The translations under genes and the position numbers were made by a program. From Hyphomicrobiales bacterium (GTDB lineage: Bacteria > Pseudomonadota > Alphaproteobacteria > Rhizobiales > Beijerinckiaceae), in assembly GCA_930633525.1 (NCBI GenBank), contig CAKNFP010000001.1, positions 1,466,001 through 1,530,000 of the forward strand: a DNA stretch of 64,000 nucleotides, in the 5' to 3' direction. Positions 1-8,498 of the stretch are shown here, piece after piece (the stretch's first letter is position 1; each line of letters begins with the position of its first letter). Under the pieces are notes generated by a model. It saw only the letters and a program-made list of their open reading frames with translations, had not been told where the DNA came from and did not search any database.

Positions 1-980
1 TGCGCATAGTCTTTCATGGTGAAAACGCCGCATCCTTCAGCCACGGTTTCGCTGATCTTGTCGGGCCGGCTGATATCACCGTCCTGCCCGATGTCCTCGC
101 GAGCGAGGCCGACCACGCTGCTTATGCGGCTGCGGACGTCGTGGTGGGCACACGCTACAATAATTCACTGCCGCGCCCTGAAGGCTTGAAACTCTTCCAT
201 GTGCCGGGCGCCGGCTACGATGCGGTCGATCTCACGCTGCTGCCCGCGTCGGCGACCGTCTGCAACTGTTTCGGCCACGAGCAGGCCATTGCCGAATATG
301 TGATGGCGGGAATTCTCGCCCGTCATGTTCCGCTCGCCGATGCCGATGATAAGCTTCGCAACAAGGACTGGTCCTATTGGGCGGGAGCGCCGGAGCGCGT
401 CCACGACGAACTGGCGGAGAAGACCATCGGCCTCCTCGGTTTCGGCCATATCGGCAAGGCCATTGCCGCACGCGCGAAAGCCTTTGAAATGAAGGTCAAT
501 GTCGCCAATCGCTCGCCAGTGCCGACCTCCGCGCTGGTGGACAGGTCTTTCACTCTGGACCGGCTGGATGATTTCTGGGGATCGGCTGATTTCATCGTGG
601 TGTCAGTCCCGCTGACTGCCGAAACCACAGGAATTGTCAGCAAAGATTCCTTCGATGCGATGCGCTCTTCTGCCGTCGTCTTCAATGTAGGGCGGGGGCC
701 GACGATCGACGAGAAGGCGCTATACGAGGCTTTGCGGGACAACAAGATCGCCGGCGCCGTTATCGATACATGGTATGTCTATCCCTCGCCGGATAAGCCT
801 GCTGTGCTGCCGTCAATTCTACCTTTTCATGAATTGCCCAACGTCGTGATGACCCCGCATATGTCCGGCTGGACAAGCGGGACCATTCGCCGGAGACAAA
901 AAACCATTGCCGACAATGTTCTGAGCCGCATAGCCGGGCGGCCCTGCACAAATGTCGTGCGTGAGGGGGGAGGGAGCTGA
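1..980 (+). CDS. D-2-hydroxyacid dehydrogenase, 5' end one base outside the window
   Basis: NAD(P)-dependent oxidoreductase of the D-2-hydroxyacid dehydrogenase family, cytoplasmic. The frame is open from base 3 and bases 1-2 are 'tg', so an 'a' just before the window would give ATG followed by RIVFHGENAASF; the gene is probably complete apart from that base, about 326 aa. The Rossmann motif GFGHIGKAIA is followed by the substrate-loop segment NVGRGPTIDE, holding the catalytic Arg, and TPHMSGWTSG, holding the catalytic His. The usual DVFExEP segment carrying the acid that pairs with this His reads DTWYVYPSPDKP, so that Glu is not at its normal place. It ends about 90 bp before an amino acid-type ABC importer read in the same direction, so it may act on the imported compound (inference). 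Substrate unknown. Confidence 0.9.
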   Translation, partial: RIVFHGENAASFSHGFADLVGPADITVLPDVLASEADHAAYAAADVVVGTRYNNSLPRPEGLKLFHVPGAGYDAVDLTLLPASATVCNCFGHEQAIAEYVMAGILARHVPLADADDKLRNKDWSYWAGAPERVHDELAEKTIGLLGFGHIGKAIAARAKAFEMKVNVANRSPVPTSALVDRSFTLDRLDDFWGSADFIVVSVPLTAETTGIVSKDSFDAMRSSAVVFNVGRGPTIDEKALYEALRDNKIAGAVIDTWYVYPSPDKPAVLPSILPFHELPNVVMTPHMSGWTSGTIRRRQKTIADNVLSRIAGRPCTNVVREGGGS

Positions 981-1069
981 TCGACAGGTGCGAGGCGCAT
1001 CCCCCGGGATCCAACGAAGAACCGAGGTTGACGAACGACGCGGATCATCCGCGCACAGGGAGAGAATTC

Positions 1070-1876
1070 ATGTTGTCATTCAAAACCTTCAAATACGCGA
1101 TCGCAGCGCTCGCGCTGGGCGTGGCGGCGGTTAGCGCGACGAGCCAGGCTTCCGCGCAGACCGTTCAGGACATCGTCAAGCGCGGCAAGGCGCGCATCGG
1201 CGTGCTCATCGGCGCTCCGCCCTATGGCTCCGTCGATGCCCAGGGCAATGCTGTCGGCTATGACGCAGATGTGACGGCGCTCATCGGCAAGTATCTCGGC
1301 GTGCCTGTCGAGATCGTGCAGCTCACACCGCCGTCGCGTATCCCGGCGCTTGAATCGGGCAAGGTCGACTTCCTCGTCGCGACTCTTGCCCCGACGCCGG
1401 AACGCGCCCGTTCGGTGCTGTTCACCATTCCCTACAGCATGTTCCAGCCGGGAATCTATGCGCACAAGAACGCCAGTATCACCAAGTGGGACGACCTGAA
1501 GGGCAAGAAGGTTGGCGTCAATCGTGGCTCGAGCGTCGAGCATGAGCTGACGAGCCGCGAGAAGGACCTGAACCTCCAGATCATGCGCTTCGAGGACGAC
1601 GCGACCGTGATGATGGCGCTGTTCACCGGCCAGGTCGATGCCATTGCCGGCCCGGATGCCCAGGCCAACGCCGCCATGAAGGCGCGAAATGTCACCGACT
1701 ACGAGCAGAAGTTCATCTTCGCCCGGCAGCCGAATTCGATGACCGTGCGTAAGGACCAGACCGACCTGCGCGACTGGCTCAACAATGTGATCTATTACAT
1801 CAAGCTGAACGGCGAGCTTGACGCGATCTCCCGCAAGTGGGTCGGCACGCCGCTGCCCGAGCTGCCGGTGTTCTGA
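1070..1876 (+). CDS. ABC transporter substrate-binding protein, polar amino acid type (family 3)
   Basis: Periplasmic binding protein of 268 aa that captures the solute for the importer encoded just downstream. The start at 1070 is chosen because AGGGAGAG lies 5-6 bases upstream and translation from it gives a clear Sec signal peptide (basic MLSFKTFK, hydrophobic core, cleavage near ASAQT). The mature protein shows the family 3 pattern: VKRGKARIGVLIGAPPYGS at the N-terminus, then YDADVTALIGKYLGVPVEIVQ, PSRIPALESGKVDFLVATLAPTPERA and, near the C-terminus, AISRKWVGTPLPELPVF. It is the first gene of an SBP-permease-permease-ATPase set. A small GC hairpin sits in the 144-bp gap to the permease gene. 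The ligand, an amino acid or a related compound, cannot be read from sequence. Confidence 0.92.
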   Translation: MLSFKTFKYAIAALALGVAAVSATSQASAQTVQDIVKRGKARIGVLIGAPPYGSVDAQGNAVGYDADVTALIGKYLGVPVEIVQLTPPSRIPALESGKVDFLVATLAPTPERARSVLFTIPYSMFQPGIYAHKNASITKWDDLKGKKVGVNRGSSVEHELTSREKDLNLQIMRFEDDATVMMALFTGQVDAIAGPDAQANAAMKARNVTDYEQKFIFARQPNSMTVRKDQTDLRDWLNNVIYYIKLNGELDAISRKWVGTPLPELPVF

Positions 1877-1918
1877 CCGGCTGCCATCGCGATTTGCGCC
1901 CGCCGGGTCAGGTTTCCT

Positions 1919-1931
1919 GCCCCGACGGGGC
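1919..1931 (+). other. short GC hairpin between the SBP and permease genes
   Basis: GCCCC-gac-GGGGC, a perfect 5-bp stem with a 3-nt loop and no following T-run. Such structures after a binding-protein cistron can act as partial terminators or mRNA stabilisers; this role is inference. Confidence 0.35.
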
Positions 1932-2020
1932 TAGCCAAGTCATCGGCGCGCGGTCTTGACCCAAGGCCCGCGCGCCGCCCGCACTGAGCGCGTTGACGAC
2001 GAGAGGCCAGTGGCGAAACG

Positions 2021-2722
2021 ATGCAGTATCAATTCCAATTCAACAGCGTTCTGGCCGAATCCGGCTTCATCCTGCAGGGCATCCTGCTGACGATCTATCT
2101 GTCCGTCGGCTCCATTGTCCTTGGATCGATCCTTGCGATCCTGTTCTCGGCGGCGCGGAGCAACGGCCCCCGCTGGATGGGCATCGTCGTCGATGTCTAC
2201 GTCGAGCTTCTGCGCAACACCCCGTTCCTGGTGCAGCTCTTCATCATTTTCTTTGGCCTGCCGGCCATGGGTGTGCGCCTCACGGCGACCCAGGCGGCCC
2301 TCCTGGCCATGACGCTCAATCTGGCAGCCTATTCCACCGAGATCATCCGGGCCGGCATCGACTCGATCCACCGCTCCCAAATCGAGGCAGGCCTGTCGCT
2401 CGCCATGACCAAGCGCCAGATTTTCCAGCACGTCATCATCGTACCGGCCATCGCCAAGGTCTGGCCGGCGCTGTCGAGCCAGTTCGTGTTGATGCTGCTC
2501 GCCTCCTCGATCTGTTCCTTCATTTCAGTGCAGGAACTCTCGGGTGTAACGGCGATCATCGAGCAGCGCACGTTCCGCAGCTTTGAGAGCTACATCGTCG
2601 CGACACTTCTTTATCTCGCGCTGGCCCTGACCCTGAAAGTCGGCCTGCTCGGCCTCGGGCGGCTCATCTTCCCGCGCGTTTCCGGCCTCTCCCGCGTCCA
2701 GGTCAAGGGAGAAGCGGCATGA
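2021..2722 (+). CDS. amino acid ABC transporter permease (HisM/GlnP type)
   Basis: Inner-membrane permease of 233 aa, one half of the translocation channel of the importer at 1070-4087. Several hydrophobic membrane segments are visible, beginning with FILQGILLTIYLSVGSIVLG. The cytoplasmic EAA-type loop that contacts the ATPase reads IHRSQIEAGLSLAMTKRQIF (Gly in the conserved position), followed by the typical VIIVPAIAKVWPAL. ELLRNTPFLVQLFIIFFGLP is the signature N-terminal segment of polar amino acid permeases. It overlaps the next permease by 4 bp (ATGA), implying translational coupling. Length is normal for the family. Confidence 0.93.
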   Translation: MQYQFQFNSVLAESGFILQGILLTIYLSVGSIVLGSILAILFSAARSNGPRWMGIVVDVYVELLRNTPFLVQLFIIFFGLPAMGVRLTATQAALLAMTLNLAAYSTEIIRAGIDSIHRSQIEAGLSLAMTKRQIFQHVIIVPAIAKVWPALSSQFVLMLLASSICSFISVQELSGVTAIIEQRTFRSFESYIVATLLYLALALTLKVGLLGLGRLIFPRVSGLSRVQVKGEAA

Positions 2723-3375
2723 TCGAATCCTTTGGCTGGCCCGAATTCATGTTCCTCGTCCGGGCAACTGGCTGGACATTGGTCCTGACGGTCATCGCCT
2801 TCCTCTTCGGCAGTATTGTCGGCGGCGCTTTCGCGATCATGCGTCTGGCGCAGAGCGGTCTTCTGCGCCGGATCGCCGGGGTCTATATTCTGGTGATCCA
2901 GTCGGTCCCCGTGCTGATGGTGCTGTTCCTGTCCTACTACGGGCTGTCCCTCGCGGGCTTCGAGGTTCCATCGCTGATCGCCGCCTCGCTCTCGCTCGGC
3001 ATCTACGTCAGTGCGTATCTCGCTGAGATCTGGCGTGGATCGATCGAGGCCGTCCCCTTTCAGCAATGGGAAGCTTCGTCGTCTCTCGCCATGACGCGCG
3101 GCCAGCAGTATCGCTACGTGATCCTGCCCCAGGCCCTGAGGATCTCGGTACCCCCAACCGTCGGCTTCCTCGTGCAGCTGGTCAAGAACACGTCAATCGT
3201 GTCGGTCGTCGGTTTCGTCGATCTGGCACGCGCTGGCCAGCTTATCAACAACGCGACATTCCAGCCGTTTGAGGTCTTTGGCTCGGTAGCGGTGATCTAC
3301 TTCTTGATCTGCTTCCCGCTATCGCGTCTCAGCAAACATCTTGAAAAGGTGCTCCATGTCGGCCGTACAAATTGA
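2719..3375 (+). CDS. amino acid ABC transporter permease (HisQ/GlnP type)
   Basis: Second inner-membrane permease, 218 aa, paralogous to the preceding gene and presumably its heterodimer partner. It has the YILVIQSVPVLMVLFLSYYG segment near the first third and the EAA loop VPFQQWEASSSLAMTRGQQY followed by VILPQALRISVPP, the standard coupling motif. Starts on the ATG that overlaps the previous stop (ATGA). Its 3' end overlaps the start of the ATPase gene by 20 bp, so all three are one transcription unit. Confidence 0.93.
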   Translation: MIESFGWPEFMFLVRATGWTLVLTVIAFLFGSIVGGAFAIMRLAQSGLLRRIAGVYILVIQSVPVLMVLFLSYYGLSLAGFEVPSLIAASLSLGIYVSAYLAEIWRGSIEAVPFQQWEASSSLAMTRGQQYRYVILPQALRISVPPTVGFLVQLVKNTSIVSVVGFVDLARAGQLINNATFQPFEVFGSVAVIYFLICFPLSRLSKHLEKVLHVGRTN

Positions 3376-4087
3376 AAACGTCCATAAGAGCTTCGGGAAA
3401 CTCGAGGTCCTGAAGGGAGTTTCGCTGGCGGTCGAGGCTGGGCAAGTGGTGGCCATCATCGGTCGCAGCGGTTCTGGCAAGTCGACGCTGCTGCGGTGTA
3501 TCAACGGCCTGGAGACGATCCAGTCCGGGCGCATCGAGGTGGTTGGCCACACCGTGAGCTACACCGATGAGAAGCTGCGCGCGCTGCGCAAGGACGTCGG
3601 TATCGTCTTCCAAAGCTACAATCTCTTCCCCCATCTCACGGTGGGCCAGAACATCATGCTCGCGCCGCGCATCACGAAAGGCGTGGCGAAGGACGCGGCG
3701 AAGTCGCAGGCCGAGAAAGTCCTTGCCCAGGTCGGCTTGTCGGAAAAATTCGACGTCTATCCGGACAATCTGTCCGGTGGCCAGCAGCAGCGCGTCGCGA
3801 TCGCCCGTTCGCTTGCCATGCAGCCAAAGGTCATGCTGTTCGACGAGGTCACCTCGGCGCTTGATCCCGAACTCACGGGAGAAGTGCTGCTCGTCATGGA
3901 AGAACTGGCGCGAGGCGGCATGACCATGCTGCTCGTGACGCATGAGATGAATTTCGCGCGAAGCGTAGCCGACGTCACGGTTTTCATGCATCAGGGCAAG
4001 GTCTGGGAGATGGGCCCCTCGGAAGAGCTGTTCGCATCCCCCAAGACCCCGGAGCTCGCCGCTTTCGTCAAGAGCAGCCTCAAGTGA
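3356..4087 (+). CDS. amino acid ABC transporter ATP-binding protein
   Basis: Cytoplasmic ATPase of 243 aa energising the importer. Walker A is GRSGSGKST, the signature is [16 protein letters not shown], and Walker B is [15 protein letters not shown] with D in the usual position; the switch His is in LLVTHEMNFARSVA. The ATG at 3356 is chosen because it begins the conserved SAVQIENVHKSFG strand and has AAAAGG about 8 bases upstream; a TTG further up would add five unlikely residues. It is last in the operon, with a strong terminator 35 bp after its stop. Confidence 0.94.
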   Translation: MSAVQIENVHKSFGKLEVLKGVSLAVEAGQVVAIIGRSGSGKSTLLRCINGLETIQSGRIEVVGHTVSYTDEKLRALRKDVGIVFQSYNLFPHLTVGQNIMLAPRITKGVAKDAAKSQAEKVLAQVGLSEKFDVYPDNLSGGQQQRVAIARSLAMQPKVMLFDEVTSALDPELTGEVLLVMEELARGGMTMLLVTHEMNFARSVADVTVFMHQGKVWEMGPSEELFASPKTPELAAFVKSSLK

Positions 4088-4121
4088 GTTAAAGCGCCGC
4101 CTACGCTGCGACGCTCGACGC

Positions 4122-4156
4122 AAGCCCGCTGCGGGTTAGATCCCACAGCGGGCTTT
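4122..4156 (+). terminator. Rho-independent-like terminator of the ABC operon
   Basis: AAGCCCGCTGCGGG pairs with CCCACAGCGGGCTT (one C/A mismatch) around a 6-nt loop TTAGAT, followed by TTTGTCGTCTT. It lies 35 bp after the ATPase stop codon. Confidence 0.75.
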
Positions 4157-4160
4157 GTCG

Positions 4161-4602
4161 TCTTACAGAGCGATGAAAAGCATGCCCCGCGAACAATGAC
4201 CGTAATCAGCCCGCGCTCATCGGTGGGAGAGAGGTGCTGCCACGCTACCGGTTGCGAGGCGCATAGAGCGGGACAACCAATATCGCCTCTCGCCGTATGC
4301 GGCACATGCCGCGCGATTTGTCATAAGCCGTCCAAGGCTACTCACGAACGCATCCGGCGCGGAGATCGCCGGACCTTCCTCACGGGAGCGAAAATGCCTT
4401 CAATCGCAATGGCCTGCGGGGGAAATGTGAATCAGCGTTCGAGCCTTGACGCGCGATCTCGGCATCTTCTCTCCAAAGCAGCCTTGCAGTCAGCGCATGG
4501 TACACGCTATCCGCGCAGCGATTGAGATTCCTCACCTTTTTCCGGGAACAGTGTGGTAAATTGAAGCATTGCATACAGAACGACAGACTTCGGGAGGAGC
4601 GC
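4161..4602. other. intergenic stretch without a recognisable gene
   Basis: About 440 bp. The open frames on either strand here are rich in Arg, Ser and Cys, lack credible ribosome binding sites and match no family I know. It must contain the promoter of the small gene at 4603; I could not identify it with confidence. Confidence 0.5.
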
Positions 4603-4848
4603 ATGGCAACCATCATTTCCGTGACGGAGAAAGCCTCTGGTCACCGCGTCCTGATCAATGCAGATCACATTCTCATGGTTCGGCCGATCTCACATGGCGG
4701 CTGCAACGTCTATCTCGACAGCGCCAGCATCCACGCTCCTGACATTCTCACCGTTGCCGACGATTTGGACGAACTCCTGCGCCGCTGGAATGGTGATGAC
4801 AGGATGCGGGGTGAACCGGTTGTCGAGCCAGTCCATACGCCCCACTAG
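4603..4848 (+). CDS. small conserved-looking protein, 81 aa
   Basis: Unassigned small cytoplasmic protein with no signal peptide or membrane segment. The start is secure: GGGAGGAG lies 3 bases before ATG 4603, one of the best Shine-Dalgarno sites in the window. The sequence MATIISVTEKASGHRVLINA followed by DHILMVRPISHGGCNVYLDS looks like a small beta-rich fold with a substitution pattern (LINADHILMV, then a strand and a 'V-DD-LDELL' helix) reminiscent of FlbD-like or other short regulatory domains; that resemblance is only suggestive. It stands alone, with gaps of over 400 bp on both sides. Confidence 0.6.
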   Translation: MATIISVTEKASGHRVLINADHILMVRPISHGGCNVYLDSASIHAPDILTVADDLDELLRRWNGDDRMRGEPVVEPVHTPH

Positions 4849-5494
4849 GGCCGAGCGATTTCTGGCACGCAGACTGCGTGAAAGGGAAATTTGGGAGAGA
4901 AGGGGCCGGTACGACGGGCGCGTAATGCTGTCCATCGAATAGCCGTCCGCAATGCCCTCGCGATTGGGGCGCCGGCTGGTCGATCCGAGCTTGGCATCCC
5001 GCAAGGCGAAGGCACGTCAAATAAGAGAGCGTAGTTTTTCTACACTGGTTGCGCGGGCGGGGCCAGGGCCGGCTCCAGAAAAGAATTGGCGCCGGAAGGG
5101 GGGAGCTTCCGGCGCCTCGTAGGCGTCGCCTACGACTCCGGCCCGTCGCCCGCCGGGGGAGCGGAGGGCAAACGTGGCGACAGAGCTCATTGTCGCAACA
5201 TCATTGGCAGATAGCAGTTTTTTGGCCAGTTGCGATAAAAAATATCCAGTTTCCCCGCAATTTGCCTGTGAGGAACGATTCCCAACCCCCTTCGTGGAAA
5301 AATTACGGTATATAATTACCGTTTGCCGTTTCGGAGCGCGTGGCGATATTTCCTGGACCGATTTTAGAAACTGAAACGATCTCTGACCTCCGAATGCGAC
5401 GAGGATGAGGCAGGGGCGAGTTCCTCGTTCGGTAGAAAGCGGTGGGGGCTGATAGCCTCTCCAATATCATCCAGTGTCCCGTATCATCCTGATG
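4849..5494. other. intergenic region with an AT-rich dyad
   Basis: About 650 bp with no convincing gene. The first half is very GC-rich; from about 5170 to 5380 the base composition falls abruptly, a likely regulatory or foreign segment. It contains the dyad at 5305-5322. The frames on both strands are short and lack ribosome binding sites. Confidence 0.5.
5305..5322. promoter_or_regulatory. perfect 6-bp dyad flanking a TATAAT hexamer
   Basis: ACGGTA-TATAAT-TACCGT: the six-base arms are perfectly complementary and the spacer is an exact consensus -10 hexamer. AATTAC also occurs twice, 13 bp apart, in the same stretch. This looks like a repressor operator placed over a -10 box, but no clear -35 box or downstream gene is seen on either strand. 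Confidence 0.35.
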
Positions 5495-6307
5495 TCATCG
5501 GGATGTGTCACGGCGTGCCTGGGGTAGGATGAAGGGCATGGGCGCGGCCGGGACGGCGCGGATTGCGAGGTCGACGCCAAAGGTCTCGGCAAGCAGACGA
5601 TCTGTCAGGACATCGGCGGGCGTTCCGCAGGCGACTTGGCGTCCGGATTGCAGCACGATCAGTTCGTCCGCGTAGGCGGCGGCGAGATTGAGGTCGTGTA
5701 GGATCGCGAAGACGCCCGTGCCCTCGGTCGCGAGGCGTCGTGCGGTATCCAGAACGGCGATCTGGTGCTCCAGATCAAGGCTGGAGACAGGCTCATCAAG
5801 AAACAGCATCTGGCGCGGCTCGTGGATCCGCCCGGCTTCCAGCTGGCACAGCACCCGCGCGAACTGGACGCGTTGCTGCTCGCCGCCGGAGAGGGTGGGA
5901 AACTGCCGCTCCGCCAGATGCGCCACATCGGCCTGCTGAAGAGCCGCCGCCACCTTGGCTTCCGCAGCCCGGCCGGTCATGGAGCGACCAGCTCCGTCGA
6001 GGCCAAGCGCGACGACCTCGTATGCGGTGAAGGGGAAGGCAAGGCTACCCGATTGCGGCAGAACGGCGCGCATGGCGGCAAGCTTCCAGTGCGGCAGATC
6101 GCCCATGGCGATGCCATCATAGGCGATGCTGCCGGTGGTCGGCGGAAGCTCTCCGACGAGGAGACGGAGCAGCGTGGACTTGCCCGCGCCGTTCGGGCCA
6201 AGCACGACGGTGATGCGTCCCGGCTGCAGCGCAAGCGAGAGATCGTGCAGGATCGTGGTCCGGCGCGTCGTGAAGCCGACGCCCTTGGCTTCTACGAGCG
6301 GGTTCAT
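5495..6307 (-). CDS. hmuV: haemin ABC transporter ATP-binding protein HmuV
   Basis: Cytoplasmic ATPase, 270 aa, powering haem transport from periplasm to cytoplasm with HmuT and HmuU. Walker A GPNGAGKST, signature LSGGEQQRVQFARVL, Walker B MLFLDEPVSSLD and switch segment FAILHDLNLAAAYAD are all present; the insert EAGRIHEPRQ before Walker B is typical of HmuV. The start at 6307 overlaps the hmuU stop by 4 bp (ATGA). It is the last gene of the leftward hmuPTUV unit. The frame continues upstream of this ATG inside hmuU, but that part is only the out-of-frame image of the permease. Confidence 0.95.
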   Translation of the reverse strand: MNPLVEAKGVGFTTRRTTILHDLSLALQPGRITVVLGPNGAGKSTLLRLLVGELPPTTGSIAYDGIAMGDLPHWKLAAMRAVLPQSGSLAFPFTAYEVVALGLDGAGRSMTGRAAEAKVAAALQQADVAHLAERQFPTLSGGEQQRVQFARVLCQLEAGRIHEPRQMLFLDEPVSSLDLEHQIAVLDTARRLATEGTGVFAILHDLNLAAAYADELIVLQSGRQVACGTPADVLTDRLLAETFGVDLAIRAVPAAPMPFILPQARRDTSR

Positions 6308-7434
6308 GTGACCATCTTCCGGCGGGCGAGCAGGAGCCACAGAAAGAACGGCGCGCCGATCGCGGCAGTCAGGATGCCTATGGGGAGTTCGGCGGGGGAT
6401 ACGATCAGGCGCGCGAGAATATCCGAGGCGAGAAGCAATGCGGCTCCCAGGAGGGCGCTTGCGGGCAGGAGCACCTTGTGGTTCGCGCCGATGGCGAGCC
6501 TCAGCAGGTGTGGCACCACGATGCCGATGAAGCCAATGACCCCGGCCGAAGCGACGGCTGCGCCGACCGCCAGCGCCACCACGACGATCACGATGCGTTT
6601 GATACGCTCCACCGGCAGTCCGAGGTGAAAGGCCTCGGCCTCCCCCAGCGAGAGCGCGTTGAGGCTGCGCCCCAGGAAGGGCAACGCGATCGCCAACGGG
6701 ATGAAGGCGGGCAGGATCGTCGTGACCTTCGTCCATGTGGCGCCTCCCAGGCTGCCGAGGGACCAGAAGGTCAGGTCGCGCAGCTGTTGGTCATTGCTCA
6801 GGAAGGTCAGGAGCCCCGTCACCGCCCCCGCCATGGCGCCGAGGGCAACGCCGGCGAGCAGGAGTGTGGCGACGGAGGTGCGCCCTGAGCCGGAGGAGAG
6901 GACATAAAGCACGTAGGTGAACAGGAGGCCGCCAAGGAAGGCGGCGATCGGCAACGCCACGAAAGGCAGCGTTGCGAAGGGCAGATAGGGCAGGAACCGC
7001 TCGCCGAGAACGATGACGATAGCCGCGGCGAGCGCCGCGCCGCTCGAGACCCCGACGAGGCCGGGATCGGCCAGCGGGTTGCGGAACAATCCCTGCATCA
7101 ACGCCCCGCATACGGCGAGCGAGGCGCCGACCATCAGGCCGAGCAAGGTCCGTGGAAGGCGAATGTTGAGGATAACCAGGCTGTCACGCGCGGCATTCGC
7201 GTCGGCAGGTAAACCCGTCAGGCCCGTCCAGAGCGCAGCGAAGGTCCGGCTGGGCGGAATGGAGACGGCGCCGAGGCCGAGCGACACGACGCTTGTTGCC
7301 GCAACGAGCAGCACAAGCAAGGCAAAGACGAACGCGGTGCGTTGGCGCCGCCGCTGGAGGGCGGCGGCGAGCGTCTCGCCCCTATCGTCGACGAAAGCGC
7401 GCGCGGGCGATGTACTCATTGGCCGGAAATCCAT
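6304..7434 (-). CDS. hmuU: haemin ABC transporter permease HmuU (FecCD family)
   Basis: Inner-membrane permease of the FecCD/BtuC family, up to 376 aa with about ten hydrophobic segments. Hallmarks are LPRTLLGLMVGASLAVCGAL followed by MQGLFRNPLADPGLVGVSSG in the N-terminal half, and GVIGFIGIVVPHLLRL near the C-terminus. ATG 7434 has only a weak GGCGAG upstream; ATG 7419 (MSTSPARAF) is an alternative. It lies between hmuT, with a 119-bp gap, and hmuV, with a 4-bp overlap. Expected to be iron-regulated with the rest of the locus. Confidence 0.94.
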   Translation of the reverse strand: MDFRPMSTSPARAFVDDRGETLAAALQRRRQRTAFVFALLVLLVAATSVVSLGLGAVSIPPSRTFAALWTGLTGLPADANAARDSLVILNIRLPRTLLGLMVGASLAVCGALMQGLFRNPLADPGLVGVSSGAALAAAIVIVLGERFLPYLPFATLPFVALPIAAFLGGLLFTYVLYVLSSGSGRTSVATLLLAGVALGAMAGAVTGLLTFLSNDQQLRDLTFWSLGSLGGATWTKVTTILPAFIPLAIALPFLGRSLNALSLGEAEAFHLGLPVERIKRIVIVVVALAVGAAVASAGVIGFIGIVVPHLLRLAIGANHKVLLPASALLGAALLLASDILARLIVSPAELPIGILTAAIGAPFFLWLLLARRKMVT

Positions 7435-7553
7435 CGTCTCGCCATTCGCCTCGCATTCCTCCGCAGCTTAGATTCTTAACGTCGCCATATCGGTGATGGA
7501 GCGAATTTCAGAAGCAAGAGAGCATGGACGACCTCTTGGTCCCCTCCGCCACG

Positions 7554-8498
7554 CTATTTGCCGGCGTCGGCAGGCAGATGCTCGCTTGCGGAGAGCGCTT
7601 TGACTTGGGGCAGGTCCGGATAGAAGGCCTGCATTAGATAGGCAACCGCTTCGGGCGTGCGGGGCCCAAAGCCGAGGAGCCAATGACCGTCGGCCGTGAC
7701 GAGGCGTCGCGCGGCACCTGCGGGGGTGGCAGAGAGCGCCGCGTTGGCGAACGCAGTGTCGGGATCGGCGTGTAGCCCCTCGCGCGCCATCATGACGACG
7801 ATGTCCGGTGCGGCGGTGATGATGGCCTCGTCGGTCATCGCCTTGTAGCCGCTGAAGCCCGCACCGATGTTCGTCGCTCCAGCGAGGGCCATCATGCCAT
7901 CGGCAGCAGTGCTGGTGCCCGCAACGAGCGGCCGGCCGCTCTGCATGGCGAGGACAAAGAGGGCCTTGACGGGCTTGGACACCGTTTCCCTGGCCTTTGC
8001 GACGGCGGCGAAGCGCTTCTCGACATCGGCCGCCAACGTGGCTGCCTTCGCTTCCGCGCCGATTGCGCGGCCGATGGCATGGATTTTCTCGATGACCCCG
8101 GCAGCCGTCGGCGCGTCGGGAATTGTCACCAGGCGAACGCCGGCCTCCTCGAGCAGCTTGAGGGCCGGAGGTGGCCCGGAGCCTGCCGAGACGAGTACGA
8201 TATCGGGCGATAACGACAGCACGCCTTCCGCAGACAACTGGCGCATATAGCCGACATTCGGCTTGTCCTTCAGGGCTGTCGGCGGATAGAGGCTCGTCGT
8301 GTCGATACCGACGATCCGATCCTCGGCGCCGAGCGCATAGAGGATTTCCGTTACAGCGCCGCCAACGGCGACGATGCGCTTTGGCAACGCGTCCTGGGCG
8401 ATGAGGCTCGTCGTTGCAACAGCCATGATCGCCGCCGACAATCCAGCGACTTGCAGTATGGAACGCCGGGATAAAGGCCGAGCGATGATATCTGTCAT
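7554..8498 (-). CDS. hmuT: periplasmic haemin-binding protein HmuT
   Basis: Haem-binding lipid-free periplasmic protein of the BtuF/FhuD type (class III SBP), 314 aa, delivering haem to HmuUV. The N-terminus carries SRRSILQ followed by a hydrophobic run ending near LIAQD, which fits a twin-arginine signal. The mature part opens with KRIVAVGGAVTEILYALGAE, then RIVGIDTTSLYPPTA, the usual HmuT opening with a conserved Tyr, and later GYMRQLSAEGVLSLSPDIVL. Its ATG overlaps the hmuP stop (ATGA), so the two are translationally coupled. Confidence 0.94.
   Translation of the reverse strand: MTDIIARPLSRRSILQVAGLSAAIMAVATTSLIAQDALPKRIVAVGGAVTEILYALGAEDRIVGIDTTSLYPPTALKDKPNVGYMRQLSAEGVLSLSPDIVLVSAGSGPPPALKLLEEAGVRLVTIPDAPTAAGVIEKIHAIGRAIGAEAKAATLAADVEKRFAAVAKARETVSKPVKALFVLAMQSGRPLVAGTSTAADGMMALAGATNIGAGFSGYKAMTDEAIITAAPDIVVMMAREGLHADPDTAFANAALSATPAGAARRLVTADGHWLLGFGPRTPEAVAYLMQAFYPDLPQVKALSASEHLPADAGK

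Noticed and set aside
4196..4525. 109-residue plus-strand open frame
   Set aside because: Residue mix rich in Arg, Cys and Ser, no ribosome site, no recognised domain; likely chance in GC-rich DNA.
5765..6628. 287-residue plus-strand frame over hmuV/hmuU
   Set aside because: It is the antisense shadow of hmuV and hmuU, which have full ABC motifs.
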